DNA from: Falsiroseomonas ponticola
Lineage (GTDB): Bacteria > Pseudomonadota > Alphaproteobacteria > Acetobacterales > Acetobacteraceae
Assembly (NCBI RefSeq): GCF_016805305.1
Contig: NZ_JAERQN010000001.1
Location: 1,426,001-1,490,000 of the forward strand
Direction: 5' to 3'
DNA: 64,000 nt
Under the pieces are notes generated by a model. That model did no database searches. It worked only from the letters and a program-made list of their open reading frames with translations, and was not told the origin of the DNA. How positions within the stretch are numbered: position 1 is the first letter of the stretch; each line of letters starts with the position of its first letter. The position numbers and the translations under genes are program-made. Shown here piece by piece: positions 1 to 9,679 of this stretch.

Positions 1-1214
1 GTGATGGTCTCCGCATGGTCGAAGAACCAGCGCAGCCCCTGCAGGCCGACCTCGCGGTCCACCTCCTCGAAGACGTCGAGGGCGCGCGTGATCGTCTCGT
101 CATAGGTGGCGTGCAGGCGGAAGGGCCAGCGGTTCTCGGCCAGGAAGCGCACCACCTCCTTCAGCTCGGGCTCCATGCCCGGCGGCAGTTCGGGGCGCGG
201 CTCGCGGAAATCCTCGAAATCGGCGGCGGAGAAGACCAGCATCTCGCCGGCGCCGTTGTGGCGGAACATGTCGCCGCCCTCGCCGGGGCGGACCAGGTTG
301 GCCCAGCGGCGGAAATCCGCCAGCTCCTCCTTCGCCTTCTGCGGGAACAGGTTGTAGGCGATGCGGATCGTCAGCTTGTCCTCGGCCGCCAGCTTGCGGA
401 TCACCGCGTAGTCGTCGGGATAGTTCTGGAAGCCGCCGCCGGCATCGATGACGGAGGTGACGCCGAGGCGGTTCAGCTCCCGCATGAAATGCAGCGTCGA
501 ATTCTCCTGCATCTCCGGCGGCAGCTTCGGGCCGCGCGCCAGCGTCGCGTAGAGGATCAGCGCATTGGGCTTGGCCAGCAGCAGGCCGGTGGGATTGCCC
601 TGCGGGTCGCGCTCGATCTGGCCGCCGGGCGGGTCGGGCGTGTCCTTCGTGTAGCCTACGGCGCGCAGCGCGGCGCGGTTCAGCAGCGCGCGGTCATAGA
701 GGTGGAGGATGAAGACCGGTGTTTCCGGCGCCGCGGCATTGATTTCCTCCAGCGTCGGCAGGCGCTTCTCGGCGAATTGGTGGCGCGTGAAGCCGCCGAC
801 CACGCGCACCCATTGCGGCGGTGGCGTGCGCCGCGCCTGGTCGCGCAGCATGGACATCGCGTCCGAGAGGCTGCGCACGCCTTCCCAGCGCAGCTCCATG
901 TTGTAGTTGAGGCCACCGCGGATCGGGTGGATGTGGCTGTCATTGAGGCCCGGGATGGCGCGCCGGCCGCCGAGGTCGATGCGCCGCGTCGCGGGACCCG
1001 CGAGGGCGATGATCTCCGCATCGCTGCCCGCCTGGAGGACCAGCCCATCGCGGATCGCGACGGCCTGCGCCTGCGGGTTCGCGCGATCCAGCGTCGTGAC
1101 CTTGCCGTTGAGCAGGATGAGGTCGGGTGGCGTCATCGCCTGTGCTCCTGGTCGCGTGGATGCGAGTGTGGCGGCGCCAGCCATCGCCGCGATGACGCCC
1201 CGGCGGGTCTCCAT
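1..1214 (-). CDS. YtcJ-like amidohydrolase, exported, 3' end beyond window
   Basis: Metal-dependent hydrolase of the amidohydrolase 3 (YtcJ-like) family, acting on C-N bonds of an unknown substrate. The frame runs open off the left edge, so the C-terminus is missing. The N-terminus has twin arginines followed by an Ala-rich stretch (METRRGVIAAMAG), a probable Tat signal. The metal motif DSHIHP gives His94 and His96, and the visible end carries the family's FFDHAETIT segment. ATG at 1214 is preferred over the adjacent ATG at 1217 because an AGGAGG sits 5 nt upstream of it. It is the last visible gene of a leftward operon with the XapX protein, an alpha/beta hydrolase and an isochorismatase-fold hydrolase. 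Confidence 0.85.
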   Translation of the reverse strand, partial: METRRGVIAAMAGAATLASTRPGAQAMTPPDLILLNGKVTTLDRANPQAQAVAIRDGLVLQAGSDAEIIALAGPATRRIDLGGRRAIPGLNDSHIHPIRGGLNYNMELRWEGVRSLSDAMSMLRDQARRTPPPQWVRVVGGFTRHQFAEKRLPTLEEINAAAPETPVFILHLYDRALLNRAALRAVGYTKDTPDPPGGQIERDPQGNPTGLLLAKPNALILYATLARGPKLPPEMQENSTLHFMRELNRLGVTSVIDAGGGFQNYPDDYAVIRKLAAEDKLTIRIAYNLFPQKAKEELADFRRWANLVRPGEGGDMFRHNGAGEMLVFSAADFEDFREPRPELPPGMEPELKEVVRFLAENRWPFRLHATYDETITRALDVFEEVDREVGLQGLRWFFDHAETI

Positions 1215-1223
1215 CATCCCCTC

Positions 1224-1493
1224 CTAGTCCGGCATCGCGGCGCGCGGGCGCGTCGCGGCATTCGACGGGAGTTCGCCCAGCAGATGGGCGCGGCAATCCA
1301 CCTGCGTGACGGCATCGCGCATCCCGCATCCCTCGATCAGGCGCCGGGCCACCGGCACGATCTGCTCCCCGGCCAGGATGCCGAGCAGCCCGATCAGCGC
1401 CACGACCGGCGGCGCGGGGGACCGCACCTGGATCACGCCATAGACAATGCCGACCAGCAGCCCGGCGCCGAGGGAGGCGAGGTAGATCTTCAT
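1224..1493 (-). CDS. XapX domain protein (DUF1427)
   Basis: Small membrane protein of 89 residues. The first ~50 residues match the XapX pattern: a start like MKIYLASLGAGLLVGIVYG, then RSPAPP, then GLLGILAGEQ, giving two short hydrophobic helices. XapX proteins are often near degradation and hydrolase genes and have no assigned biochemical role. The C-terminal ~35 residues are polar and poorly conserved in style. It lies 27 nt after the alpha/beta hydrolase and just before the amidohydrolase, so it is probably cotranscribed. Confidence 0.8.
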   Translation of the reverse strand: MKIYLASLGAGLLVGIVYGVIQVRSPAPPVVALIGLLGILAGEQIVPVARRLIEGCGMRDAVTQVDCRAHLLGELPSNAATRPRAAMPD

Positions 1494-1520
1494 CGTCCCG
1501 CTCCCCCGGCGCCGCCTGCC

Positions 1521-2471
1521 TCAGCCGCGGATGAAGGCGAGGAGATCCGCGTTCAGCGTCGCGGCTTCCGTCGTCAGCATGCCGTGCTGGAAGCCGGGAT
1601 AGACCTTCAGCGTGCCGCGGCGGAGCAGCCGCACGGCCTTCAGCGCGGAATTGCCGATCGGCACGATCTGGTCGTCATCGCCATGCATCACCAGCGTCGG
1701 CACGGAGATCGCCTTCAGATCCTCCGTCTGGTCGGTCTCCGAGAAGGCCTTGATGCCGTCGTAATGCGCCTTGGCGCTGCCCATCATGCCCTGGCGCCAC
1801 CAGTTCAGGATCACGCCCTGGTGCACCGTGGCGCCGGGGCGGTTGAAGCCGTAGAAGGGGCCCGCCGGCACGTCCTGGAAGAACTGCGCGCGGTTCGCGG
1901 CGACCGCCTGGCGGAAGCCGTCGAAGACCTCCATCGGCAGCCCCTCGGGATAGGCGGCGGTCTTCAGCATGATGGGCGGCACCGCGGCCACCAGCACGGC
2001 CTTGGCGGTGCGGCCGGAAGGCTCCCCGTGCCGGGCGACGTAGCGCGCCACCTCGCCACCGCCGGTCGAATGGCCGATATGCACGGCGTTGCGGAGGTTC
2101 AGATGCTCCACCACCGCGAAGGCATCCGCGGCGTAGTGGTCCATGTCGTGGCCTTCGCTCACCTGCGCCGAACGGCCATGGCCGCGGCGGTCATGCGCGA
2201 CGACGCGGAAGCCGTGGCTCAGGAAGAACAGCATCTGCGCGTCCCAGTCATCGCTGGAAAGCGGCCAGCCATGGTGGAACATGATCGGCTGCGCGTCGCG
2301 CGGCCCCCAATCCTTGTAGAAGATCTGGACGCCGTCGCGCGTGGTCACGGTGGACATGCGGGTGGTTCCCTCTGATGCAGTGGAAGACGCCGCCGGTAGC
2401 GGCAGGGCGGACAGCGCGGCGAGCGCCGCCGTGAGTTCGAGCGCCTGGCGTCGCGTCGCGGGCGGTGTCAT
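1521..2471 (-). CDS. Alpha/beta hydrolase, non-haem chloroperoxidase/arylesterase type, with Tat-like leader
   Basis: Serine hydrolase of 316 residues. From residue 39 ([18 protein letters not shown]) it matches the usual start of cofactor-free haloperoxidase/arylesterase proteins. The nucleophile elbow GHSTGG places Ser135; Asp in HGDDDQ and His in GFQHGM complete the triad. The chosen start (ATG 2471) overlaps the upstream stop in an ATGA junction and adds a leader with TRRQALEL and an Ala/Leu-rich core, which looks like a Tat signal. Starting at 2357 would instead give the canonical cytosolic form. The coupling to the upstream gene favours the longer form. Substrate unknown. Confidence 0.85.
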   Translation of the reverse strand: MTPPATRRQALELTAALAALSALPLPAASSTASEGTTRMSTVTTRDGVQIFYKDWGPRDAQPIMFHHGWPLSSDDWDAQMLFFLSHGFRVVAHDRRGHGRSAQVSEGHDMDHYAADAFAVVEHLNLRNAVHIGHSTGGGEVARYVARHGEPSGRTAKAVLVAAVPPIMLKTAAYPEGLPMEVFDGFRQAVAANRAQFFQDVPAGPFYGFNRPGATVHQGVILNWWRQGMMGSAKAHYDGIKAFSETDQTEDLKAISVPTLVMHGDDDQIVPIGNSALKAVRLLRRGTLKVYPGFQHGMLTTEAATLNADLLAFIRG

Positions 2472-3130
2472 GCGTGCCCACCCTCGGCGGCACCGAACAT
2501 CGTCTTGGCGTAGGTGATGCCGAGGCCGTAGCCGCCGCCGAGGCGCTTCGCGATTCCCGTGGTCAGCGCATAGGTTTCGCCGCGCGCCCAGTCGCGCTGC
2601 AGCTCCAGCAGGTATTGCAGGCTCGTCATGGGCCGCGCGCCGGCCTGCACCATGCGGTCCATCGCGCGCTGATGCGCCTCCACGCTCACATCGCCGCAGG
2701 CATCGGCGACGATGTAGACCTCGAACCCCTGGTCGAGCGCGGACAGGGCGGGGCCGACGATGCAGACGGAGGTCCAGAGGCCGGCCAGCACCAGGCGCTT
2801 GCGGCCGATGCGGTTCACCTCCGCGATCACCGCCGCATCCTCCCAGGTATTCATGCTGGTGCGGTCGAGCAGCGCCTGGCCCGGGAAGGGCGCCGTCACC
2901 TCCTCGAACATCGGGCCGGAGAAGCTGGCGGCCGCGACGGTGGTGAGGATGGTCGGCACGCCGAATCCCGCGGCGGCCTCGGCGACGATGGCGGCGTTGT
3001 TGCGCAGCAGGACGGGATCGATCGAATTCGTCGCAAAGGCCATCTGCGACTGGAAGTCGATCATGATCAGCGCGTGGTTGCCGGGGTCCAGCAGCAGGCT
3101 GCCCGGCGTCGGCGTGGCGGTCACGGTCAT
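2468..3130 (-). CDS. Isochorismatase-family cysteine hydrolase (YcaC-like)
   Basis: Cysteine hydrolase of the isochorismatase-like fold. Catalytic Asp lies in the segment [13 protein letters not shown] and the nucleophile Cys in [10 protein letters not shown], both at family positions. Such YcaC-like enzymes hydrolyse small amides or related nitrogenous compounds; the substrate here is unknown. The start at 3130 (MTVTAT) is chosen over an earlier in-frame ATG because the family N-terminus begins shortly before this point. It is first in the leftward operon and overlaps the alpha/beta hydrolase by four bases. Confidence 0.85.
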   Translation of the reverse strand: MTVTATPTPGSLLLDPGNHALIMIDFQSQMAFATNSIDPVLLRNNAAIVAEAAAGFGVPTILTTVAAASFSGPMFEEVTAPFPGQALLDRTSMNTWEDAAVIAEVNRIGRKRLVLAGLWTSVCIVGPALSALDQGFEVYIVADACGDVSVEAHQRAMDRMVQAGARPMTSLQYLLELQRDWARGETYALTTGIAKRLGGGYGLGITYAKTMFGAAEGGHA

Positions 3131-3386
3131 GGCGGCGATGCCTTCGGCTGTCGATGGAAGCGGCGCCCGGCCCATCCCGCGCGGGGCGGGCTCGGCGTTC
3201 GTGGCAGCGTTCTAGGGTGCGCGGCAGCGCGCCTTCTTGTCGGAGCGCGGCTGTTTTTGCTGATCCTGCGGTGGCGTTGCGGGCGCGGCGCGAAGGGCCA
3301 CCTGCTGCTTTGCCCGTCGCCGCGCGGCGACCTAGGGTGATGACGACACGGCCGCTGCCATCACGGAAATGAGAGGAGAGGATGCC

Positions 3387-4997
3387 ATGCCCACGCGACG
3401 CGCCCTGGTGCGCGGCGCCCTGTCGCTGCCGCCGATGGCACTCGCCACGGCAGCGCCGCGGGCGAATGGGGCAGGCATCCTGCGCATCGGCACCGCCACG
3501 CCCGCCACCACCTTCGACCCGCATTTCCACGCCCATGCGCCGAGCCATGCGCTGCACCGGCATGTCTTCGAGGGGCTGCTGGTGCGCCGGTCCGACCTGC
3601 GGCTGCGCCCCGGGCTCGCCCGCGCCTGGGCGCCGCTGCCATCGGGCGAGGGATGGGAATTCCACATGGACCCGGCGGCGCGCTTCCATGACGGCACGCC
3701 GGTGACGGCGGCGGATGCGGCGGCCAGCATCCGCCGCGTCGCCACGGTGCCCGCCAGCCCCAGCCGCTGGACGCCCTTCATCGCGGAGGTGGAGCGCGCG
3801 GAGGCCGTGGATCCGCTCACGCTCCGCCTGCACACGCGCGGGCCGGCGCCGCTGCTGCCGGGCAGCCTGCCCGCGATCCTCATCGTGCCCGAACGCATCG
3901 CGCTGCACGCCACCACCGCGGCCTTCAACGCGGGCAGCGCGGCGATCGGCAGCGGGCCCTTCCGGCTGCGCAGCTTCGCGCCGCGCGACCTCATCGAACT
4001 CGATGCCGATCCCGGCTGGTGGCAGCGGGATCGCGGCGTGATCCCGGCCCCCGCCTTCGCCCGCGCCGCCTTCCGCCCCGTGCCGGCCGATCCCGTCAGG
4101 CTCGCCGCGCTGCTGGCCGGCGACCTCGACCTGATCGAGGCGCTGCCCACGGCCGACCTGGCGCGGCTGCAGGCCCGGCGCGGCTTCGCCGTGGCGCGCG
4201 CGCCCAGCATGCGCTTCGTCTACCTGGCGCTCGACCAGGGGCGGGACGAATCACCTGGCCTTGCCGATCTGCAGGGCCGTGCGCTGGCGCGCAATCCGCT
4301 GAAGGATGTCCGCGTGCGGCGCGCGCTGTCGCTCGCCATCAACCGCGGCGCCATCGTCGCGCAGGTGATGGATGGCCAGGCGACGCCTACCGGCCAGATG
4401 CTGCCGGACGACCTGCCGAGCGCGGTGCCGAACCTGCCGCCGGATCGCTTCGATCCCCTCGCCGCGCGGCGCCTGCTGGAGGAGGCCGGCTGGGCGGAGG
4501 GATTCCGCCTGCGGCTCGCCACCAGCAACGACCGCCTGCCGAATGACGAGAAGGTGGCGCAGGCGGTGGCGCAGATGTGGGGGCGTATCGGCGTGCGGAC
4601 GGAGGTGGATGCGCTGCCGGCCGCCGTCTATGCGGGCCGCTTCACCGCCGGCGCCTTCACCGCCGCGCTCGGCAGCTGGGGTACCGCGCAGGGCGAGCCC
4701 AACACCTACTTCACCGCGCTGCTCGCGACGCGCGATGCGGCCCGCGGCCAGGGCAGCTGGAATGCCAGCCACTACGCGAATCCGCGGCTCGATGCGCTGG
4801 TCGAACGCGCCCTCGCCACGCCCGGCGACGCGATGCGCCACGCGCTGTGGCAGGAGGCGACGCGCATCGCGCTGGTCGAGGATGCGGCGCTGCTGCCGCT
4901 GTACCACCAAGTGAACATCTGGGCGATGCGCGCGGGCCTGGCGGTGGAGCCGCGCCGCGACGAGAACATGGACATCACGGAATTGCGAGCGAGCTAA
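3387..4997 (+). CDS. ABC transporter substrate-binding protein, family 5 (peptide/nickel type)
   Basis: Periplasmic binding protein of 536 residues, the usual length for SBP family 5 (DppA/OppA/NikA type). The start at 3387 has a GAGGAGAG ribosome site and begins [12 protein letters not shown], a Tat signal. Family hallmarks include the early [13 protein letters not shown] segment, [12 protein letters not shown], and a late [10 protein letters not shown] region. No permease or ATPase gene is adjacent, so it is an orphan receptor or works with a transporter elsewhere. It is divergent from the hydrolase operon. The ligand cannot be read from sequence. Confidence 0.88.
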   Translation: MPTRRALVRGALSLPPMALATAAPRANGAGILRIGTATPATTFDPHFHAHAPSHALHRHVFEGLLVRRSDLRLRPGLARAWAPLPSGEGWEFHMDPAARFHDGTPVTAADAAASIRRVATVPASPSRWTPFIAEVERAEAVDPLTLRLHTRGPAPLLPGSLPAILIVPERIALHATTAAFNAGSAAIGSGPFRLRSFAPRDLIELDADPGWWQRDRGVIPAPAFARAAFRPVPADPVRLAALLAGDLDLIEALPTADLARLQARRGFAVARAPSMRFVYLALDQGRDESPGLADLQGRALARNPLKDVRVRRALSLAINRGAIVAQVMDGQATPTGQMLPDDLPSAVPNLPPDRFDPLAARRLLEEAGWAEGFRLRLATSNDRLPNDEKVAQAVAQMWGRIGVRTEVDALPAAVYAGRFTAGAFTAALGSWGTAQGEPNTYFTALLATRDAARGQGSWNASHYANPRLDALVERALATPGDAMRHALWQEATRIALVEDAALLPLYHQVNIWAMRAGLAVEPRRDENMDITELRAS

Positions 4998-5002
4998 CGC
5001 GC

Positions 5003-5027
5003 TTCACAGCTTTTCGCACTCATTCAC
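5003..5027 (+). promoter_or_regulatory. TTCAC direct repeat upstream of AraC gene
   Basis: Two TTCAC pentamers at 5003-5007 and 5023-5027, a 20-bp period in the same orientation, ending about 60 nt before the AraC start. Direct repeats spaced by two helical turns are typical of AraC-family sites, so this could be an autoregulatory site. The motif is short and the call is weak. Confidence 0.2.
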
Positions 5028-5085
5028 TCGCGTCCCGCCACCGCCTCTCCGCATCTTCCGCGCCATGGGGAAAGGAGAGTGTGCG

Positions 5086-5622
5086 ATGACGGACGCCGTG
5101 ACGGGGCAGGACGGGCTGCGGCGCGGGGCGCCGATGCCGGCCGGGGCGACGCTGGCGCGGCGGCTCGCCGTGCTGCTGGATGATGCCGATCGCGGGCTGC
5201 GCGCGGACAGGCAGGCGGCGGAGCGGCTGATCGCCGATGCGTCGCGGCTGTTGACGGCCGGGGAGGGCGCGGCGGCGAATGGCCGCGGCCTGGCGCCCTG
5301 GCAGTTGCGGCGCGTGACGGCGCATATCGCCGCGTCGCTGGAGACGAAGCTCTACGTGGCGGACCTGGCCGCGCTGGCGCGCCTCAGCCCGTGGCATTTC
5401 AGCCGGGCCTTCAAGGCGAGCCTCGGCCTGTCGCCGCATGCCTATGTGCTGGAACGCCGGATCGAGCGCGCGCAGCACCTGATGCGCACCACCGCCGATC
5501 CGCTGGCGCAGATCGCGCTGGCCTGCGGCCTGGCGGACCAGGCGCATCTGTCGCGGCTGTTCCAGAAGGTGGCGGGCGTGGCGCCCGGCCGCTGGCGGCG
5601 GGAATATGGCATGGGCGGGTAG
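5086..5622 (+). CDS. AraC-family transcriptional regulator
   Basis: Short regulator of 178 residues with a C-terminal AraC DNA-binding domain (two helix-turn-helix units, from about residue 75) and no recognisable sensor domain. The second half shows the family pattern: LSPWHFSRAFKASLGLSPH, then ERRIERAQHLM, then LADQAHLSRLFQK. Start 5086 follows an AAAGGAG site. It is a paralog of the regulator at 42280: both share the MPAG and RG(G)LAPWQ segments and the same layout. It may control the downstream SDR gene, 74 bp away. Confidence 0.85.
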   Translation: MTDAVTGQDGLRRGAPMPAGATLARRLAVLLDDADRGLRADRQAAERLIADASRLLTAGEGAAANGRGLAPWQLRRVTAHIAASLETKLYVADLAALARLSPWHFSRAFKASLGLSPHAYVLERRIERAQHLMRTTADPLAQIALACGLADQAHLSRLFQKVAGVAPGRWRREYGMGG

Positions 5623-5696
5623 ATCGTCGCCCGAAGCGACAAGCCGTCCCGCGTGCCGCGACGCCATCATGGGCGCTCTGGAGTGAGGAAGGCGGC

Positions 5697-6446
5697 ATGG
5701 CGGGAAGCCTGGCCGGGAAGGTTGCGCTGGTGGTGGCCGGGGGAGGCGGCGTCGGCGCCGCCGCCGCGCGCGCCCTGCGGGCGGCGGGGGCGGAGGTCGC
5801 GGTCAGCTACGGTGCCGCCGCCCGGCCATCCCCGCTGCTGCTGGCGGCGCTGCGGCAGGACGGCGCGCGCACCGCCGCCTTCGCCGCGGACCATGCGGTG
5901 CCGCGGGAGGTGGAGGGCGTGGTCGCCGCCGCGCTGCGGCTGTTCGGGCGGCTCGACATCCTCGTCCACGCCGCGGTCTGCCACGTGGCCGGGGAGATCG
6001 ACGACCCCGATGCCGACCGCGACGCGATCGCGCGGCAGGAGGCGGTGAATGTCGCCGGCGCGCTGGCGGCGATCCGCGCGGCGGCGCGAATCATGGCGCC
6101 GGAAGGGCGCATCATCACGCTGGGCGCCGTCAGCGTGCAGCGGGTCGGCACCCCCGGGCTTGCCGATTTCGCGGCGGGGAAGGCGGCGCTGGTCGGCTAC
6201 TGCAAGGGCGCGGCGCGGGACCTCGGCCCGCGGGGCATCACCGTCAATGTCGTGCAGCTCGGCGGCATTCCCCTGGCGCGGGACGAGGCGGCTGCCCGCA
6301 TCGCGCGCGCGGAGGCGGCGGAGAGCGCGCTCGGCCGGGCCGGGCGGCCGGAGGAAGCGGCCGCGATGGTGGCCTTCCTGGCGGGGCCGGGCGGTTCCTT
6401 CGTGACCGGCGCGGTCATCACCATCGATGGCGGCTACAGCGCCTGA
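5697..6446 (+). CDS. SDR-family protein with altered active site
   Basis: Short-chain dehydrogenase/reductase fold, 249 residues. The cofactor loop is GGGGVGAAAA near residue 14 and the C-terminus is a normal ITIDGGYSA. In the catalytic YxxxK motif the Tyr is replaced: the sequence reads ADFAAGKAALVGY, so Phe stands where Tyr should be, while the Lys is kept. The usual Ser at the preceding catalytic strand appears as LGAVSVQ. It may therefore be a non-classical or inactive member. Its 3' end overlaps by 13 bp the end of the convergent regulator gene. Confidence 0.85.
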   Translation: MAGSLAGKVALVVAGGGGVGAAAARALRAAGAEVAVSYGAAARPSPLLLAALRQDGARTAAFAADHAVPREVEGVVAAALRLFGRLDILVHAAVCHVAGEIDDPDADRDAIARQEAVNVAGALAAIRAAARIMAPEGRIITLGAVSVQRVGTPGLADFAAGKAALVGYCKGAARDLGPRGITVNVVQLGGIPLARDEAAARIARAEAAESALGRAGRPEEAAAMVAFLAGPGGSFVTGAVITIDGGYSA

Positions 6447-9298
6447 GGCGCCTCCTCCAGCGCCCGCAGCAGCTGGGTGGCGGCGCGCAGGTCGGCGGTG
6501 CCGAAGCCCTCGGCGAAGCGGGCCAGCACGGGGGCGAGGATGGCGGCGGCGTCACGCCCCCGGCCCTGGGCGCGCCACAGCGCCGCCAGGCTGGTGGTGG
6601 CGCGAAGCTGCCAGGCCAGCGCGCCCTGGCGGGTGGCAAGGTCGCGGGCGGCCTGCAGCAGGGCCTCGGCTTCCGCCGCCTTCCCCCCCACCGCCAGCAG
6701 CGCTTCCGCCTGCAGGCGCAGGAACTCGGGCTCGAACCAGCCCTGGCCGGTCGCGCGGAAGGCCAGCAGCGTCGCCTCCGCCGTCGCCAGCGCTTCCGCC
6801 CCGCGGCCCAGCCGCAGCAGGCCTTCCACCACCTGGGCATGCAGCAGCGGCATGTCGCGGCCATAGGAACCCGGGCGCATGGCGCCCAGCCCTTCCTGCA
6901 GCTGCGCCAGGCCGCGTTCCAGCTGGCCCTGCTGCATCAGCGCGATGCCGCCGAAGGCGACACCCCACAGCGCCTTCTGCGGCGATGCCGAGAGCGTGCC
7001 GCGCAGCTGGTCGAAGGCCAGGGCGGCATCGCGGATGTCGCCGCGCAGGACGGCCACCGGGCAGGCGGCGCCGCCCACCGCGATGTGCAGCGTGTGGTCG
7101 TGCTGCAGCGCCAGCGCTTCCGCCACCGCTTCGTTCGCCACGCGCATGGCCCGGTCGGGCTCCCCTTGCAGCCACAGCACCTGGCCGAGCGTGGCCTTGG
7201 CGCCGACGGCATCGTCGAAGTTGAAGCGCAGCAAATGGCGGCGGTCGGGCGGGCGCACCTGGGTGTCCAGCATCGCCTCCAGCACCCGGCGGGCCGCGGG
7301 CTGGTCGCCCGTCAGGTGTAGCAGGAAGCCGATCTGCCGTTCCCCCTTCGCCACCGCGGCCGCCCCGGCGCCTTCGCCCACGGCGCGCACCCGGTGCGCG
7401 AGCGAGAGCGCCAGGCAGAGGTCGCGCGTCATGGCGCGGGACATCAGGCCTGTCAGCGCGCGCAATTGCCGCGGCACGTCGGCCTGCGCCTCCGCCAGCG
7501 CCAGCAGCCGGGCCCAGACCTCGTCCAGCGCCGGGTCGGCCAGCTGCAGCATGGCGTCGCCGAGCCCCGCGAGCAGCGCCATCGCCTGCTGCGGATCCGC
7601 CCCGTGCATCGCATCCAGCGCCTCCAGCGCGTGGCGGAGGCGGTCGCGCCCTTCCTCGAACAGGGACAGGTGCAGCCAGACCGGCGTGGCGGCGATGGTC
7701 AGGGCGATGCCGGTCGCGGGTTCCGCGCCGGTGCCGAGGCTCCAGTCCAGGGCGGCGCGGATGTTGTCGAGGTCGCGCCGCGCCACCTGCAGCGCCTGCG
7801 TGACATCCAGCCGTTCCCACGCCGCCTGGTGCCGCTCCGCCATGTCGCGGAAGTAGCGCGCATGCGCCTGCGTGGCGCCGGCCCCGGCATCCGGCTGCTC
7901 CGCCTGGCGGTCGAGCAGATAGGCGCGCGTGGTGTCGAGCAGCCGGTAGGTCGCGGCTTCCCCGTGCTGGTGCGGGTTGAGCAGCGACTTGTCCACGAGT
8001 TCGGTCATGACATCGAGGATCGCGCCGGCATCGTGCCCGTCCCTGGTGCAGACCGCGAGCGCCGCTTCGCGCGTGAAGGCGCCGCGGAAGCTGGACAGGC
8101 AGCGCAGCACGGCCTGCTGCAGGGGCGAGAGGAGCTGGTAGCTCCAGTCGATGGTGGCCTGCAGCGTGCGGTGGCGCGGCAGCGCCGTACGCCGCCCGCG
8201 CATCAGCAGCGCGAAGCGGTCGTCGAGCCGGCTTGCCAGGTCCTGCAGGCCGAGATGCGCGACGCGGCCCGCCGCCAGTTCGATGGCGAGCGGAATGCCG
8301 TCCAGCCGCCGGCAGATATCGGCCGCCAGGGCGGCGTTCGCGTCGGTCAGCACGAAGCCTTCCGCCCTTGCGCTCGCGCGGTCCACCAGCAGTTCGACGG
8401 CCGGGAAGGCCAACGCCTCCTGCGCCTTGATGGCGGTGCGGGAGGGGGGGGTCGCCATCGGCGGCAGGCGGTGGGCCCATTCGCCTTCCGCGTCCAGCGG
8501 CTCGCGGCTCGTCGCCAGGATGTGCACGCGCGGCGTGGCCTTCAGGATGGCTTCCGCGATATGCGCGGCCTGGCCGATCGCCGTCTCGCAGCTGTCGAGG
8601 ATCAGCAGCATGTGCCGGTCGCCCAGGAAGCTGCCGATCTCGGCGCCGGAGGTGTGGAGATTGGCCGAGGTGCCGAGCGCGCGCGCCACCGTGCTGGGCG
8701 TGAGCGTGGGATCGACGAGCGCGCCGAGATCGACGAAGCAGGGAGGCGAGGTGAACTCCGCCCGCAGCAGGTCCGCCACGGCGACGGCCACCGTGGTCTT
8801 GCCGATGCCGCCGGCGCCGATGATGGTGACGAAGCGGCGCGCGCGGACCTGCGCGGCAATGCCCTCGATCCCGGATCTGCGGCCGACGAGGGAGGTGATG
8901 CGGCGCGGCAGCGCCCCGGGCCATTCGGTGGCGGGGCCGGGCGGCGCCGGGGCCGTGGCCGGCGCTTCCAGCGGCGCGACGAAGCAGTAGCCGCGGCCCG
9001 CCACATTGACCACGTAGCGCTGGTCCGACGCCGCTTCACCGAGCGTCTTGCGCAGCAGCGAGACCTGGGTGCGGATGCTGGCGTCGCTCACATGCCGGTC
9101 GGGCCAGACTTCCGCGATCAGCTCGGCCGTGGGCACCACCTCCCCGGCCCGGCGCACCAGCGCGACCAGCAGGTCCAGCGCCCGGTGCCCGATCGCCACG
9201 GCCTCGCCTTCGCGCAGCAGCAGCTTGCGCTCCGCCGAGAGGCGGAACGGGCCGAATGCGATGTAGTCCGCGGTCAGACCTGCGCTGCGATCGGTCAC
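6434..9298 (-). CDS. Winged-helix STAND-type ATPase regulator
   Basis: Large regulator of 954 residues. Residues ~15-107 form an OmpR/CadC-type winged-helix DNA-binding domain (FGPFRL at the start, YVVNVAGRGYCF at the end). An NTPase domain follows with Walker A GAGGIGKTT at 161-169, a Walker B-like MLLILDSCE, and the family's DGIPLAIELAA. The C-terminal ~500 residues are Ala/Leu-rich helical repeats of TPR type. Such proteins are thought to sense an unknown signal through the repeat domain and activate transcription. No target is evident; it is monocistronic and convergent with the SDR gene. Confidence 0.88.
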   Translation of the reverse strand: MTDRSAGLTADYIAFGPFRLSAERKLLLREGEAVAIGHRALDLLVALVRRAGEVVPTAELIAEVWPDRHVSDASIRTQVSLLRKTLGEAASDQRYVVNVAGRGYCFVAPLEAPATAPAPPGPATEWPGALPRRITSLVGRRSGIEGIAAQVRARRFVTIIGAGGIGKTTVAVAVADLLRAEFTSPPCFVDLGALVDPTLTPSTVARALGTSANLHTSGAEIGSFLGDRHMLLILDSCETAIGQAAHIAEAILKATPRVHILATSREPLDAEGEWAHRLPPMATPPSRTAIKAQEALAFPAVELLVDRASARAEGFVLTDANAALAADICRRLDGIPLAIELAAGRVAHLGLQDLASRLDDRFALLMRGRRTALPRHRTLQATIDWSYQLLSPLQQAVLRCLSSFRGAFTREAALAVCTRDGHDAGAILDVMTELVDKSLLNPHQHGEAATYRLLDTTRAYLLDRQAEQPDAGAGATQAHARYFRDMAERHQAAWERLDVTQALQVARRDLDNIRAALDWSLGTGAEPATGIALTIAATPVWLHLSLFEEGRDRLRHALEALDAMHGADPQQAMALLAGLGDAMLQLADPALDEVWARLLALAEAQADVPRQLRALTGLMSRAMTRDLCLALSLAHRVRAVGEGAGAAAVAKGERQIGFLLHLTGDQPAARRVLEAMLDTQVRPPDRRHLLRFNFDDAVGAKATLGQVLWLQGEPDRAMRVANEAVAEALALQHDHTLHIAVGGAACPVAVLRGDIRDAALAFDQLRGTLSASPQKALWGVAFGGIALMQQGQLERGLAQLQEGLGAMRPGSYGRDMPLLHAQVVEGLLRLGRGAEALATAEATLLAFRATGQGWFEPEFLRLQAEALLAVGGKAAEAEALLQAARDLATRQGALAWQLRATTSLAALWRAQGRGRDAAAILAPVLARFAEGFGTADLRAATQLLRALEEAPQAL

Positions 9299-9679
9299 GT
9301 TCTTTCCGGCTCTCTGCCCTGGCTTGTCCGGGCGGCGGCGCCATGGGGGGCGCGTTGCCGGGGAACCATGGCCGCCCCCTTATAGTGGGATGCCGAGTCC
9401 AACGGAATGATGCCGTTGTTTGGGGGTGCCGGCCCGCGATGCCTTGAACAGCGCCGGCCTTCCCCATAGGGTCGCGCGCCATGGCGGCGGGGCCCGGGGT
9501 GACGAAGCGGGCGCGCCGGGCGCCACCAGCCGACGCGGCGCGGCGGGACAGCACCGGCATCACGCGGTCGCGCGACACGGGACGGGGCCTGGGCCGGCGA
9601 CCAGGCGCATGGCCAGTGGCGTTGCCGCCGGCATCGCGACATGTCCCGCATCACGGCGTATGGAGAGCAGGCTCTGCAG
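9299..9679. other. Intergenic region between divergent regulators
   Basis: About 380 bp between the start of the winged-helix ATPase gene and the TetR gene. Open frames here are shadows with no plausible start or family signal. No convincing promoter pair was read. It must hold the divergent promoters of the two flanking genes. Confidence 0.5.

Noticed and set aside
15..2375. Long open frame on the plus strand across the first 2.4 kb
   Set aside because: It is antisense to an amidohydrolase, a XapX gene and an alpha/beta hydrolase that have proper motifs; high G+C makes such shadow frames common.
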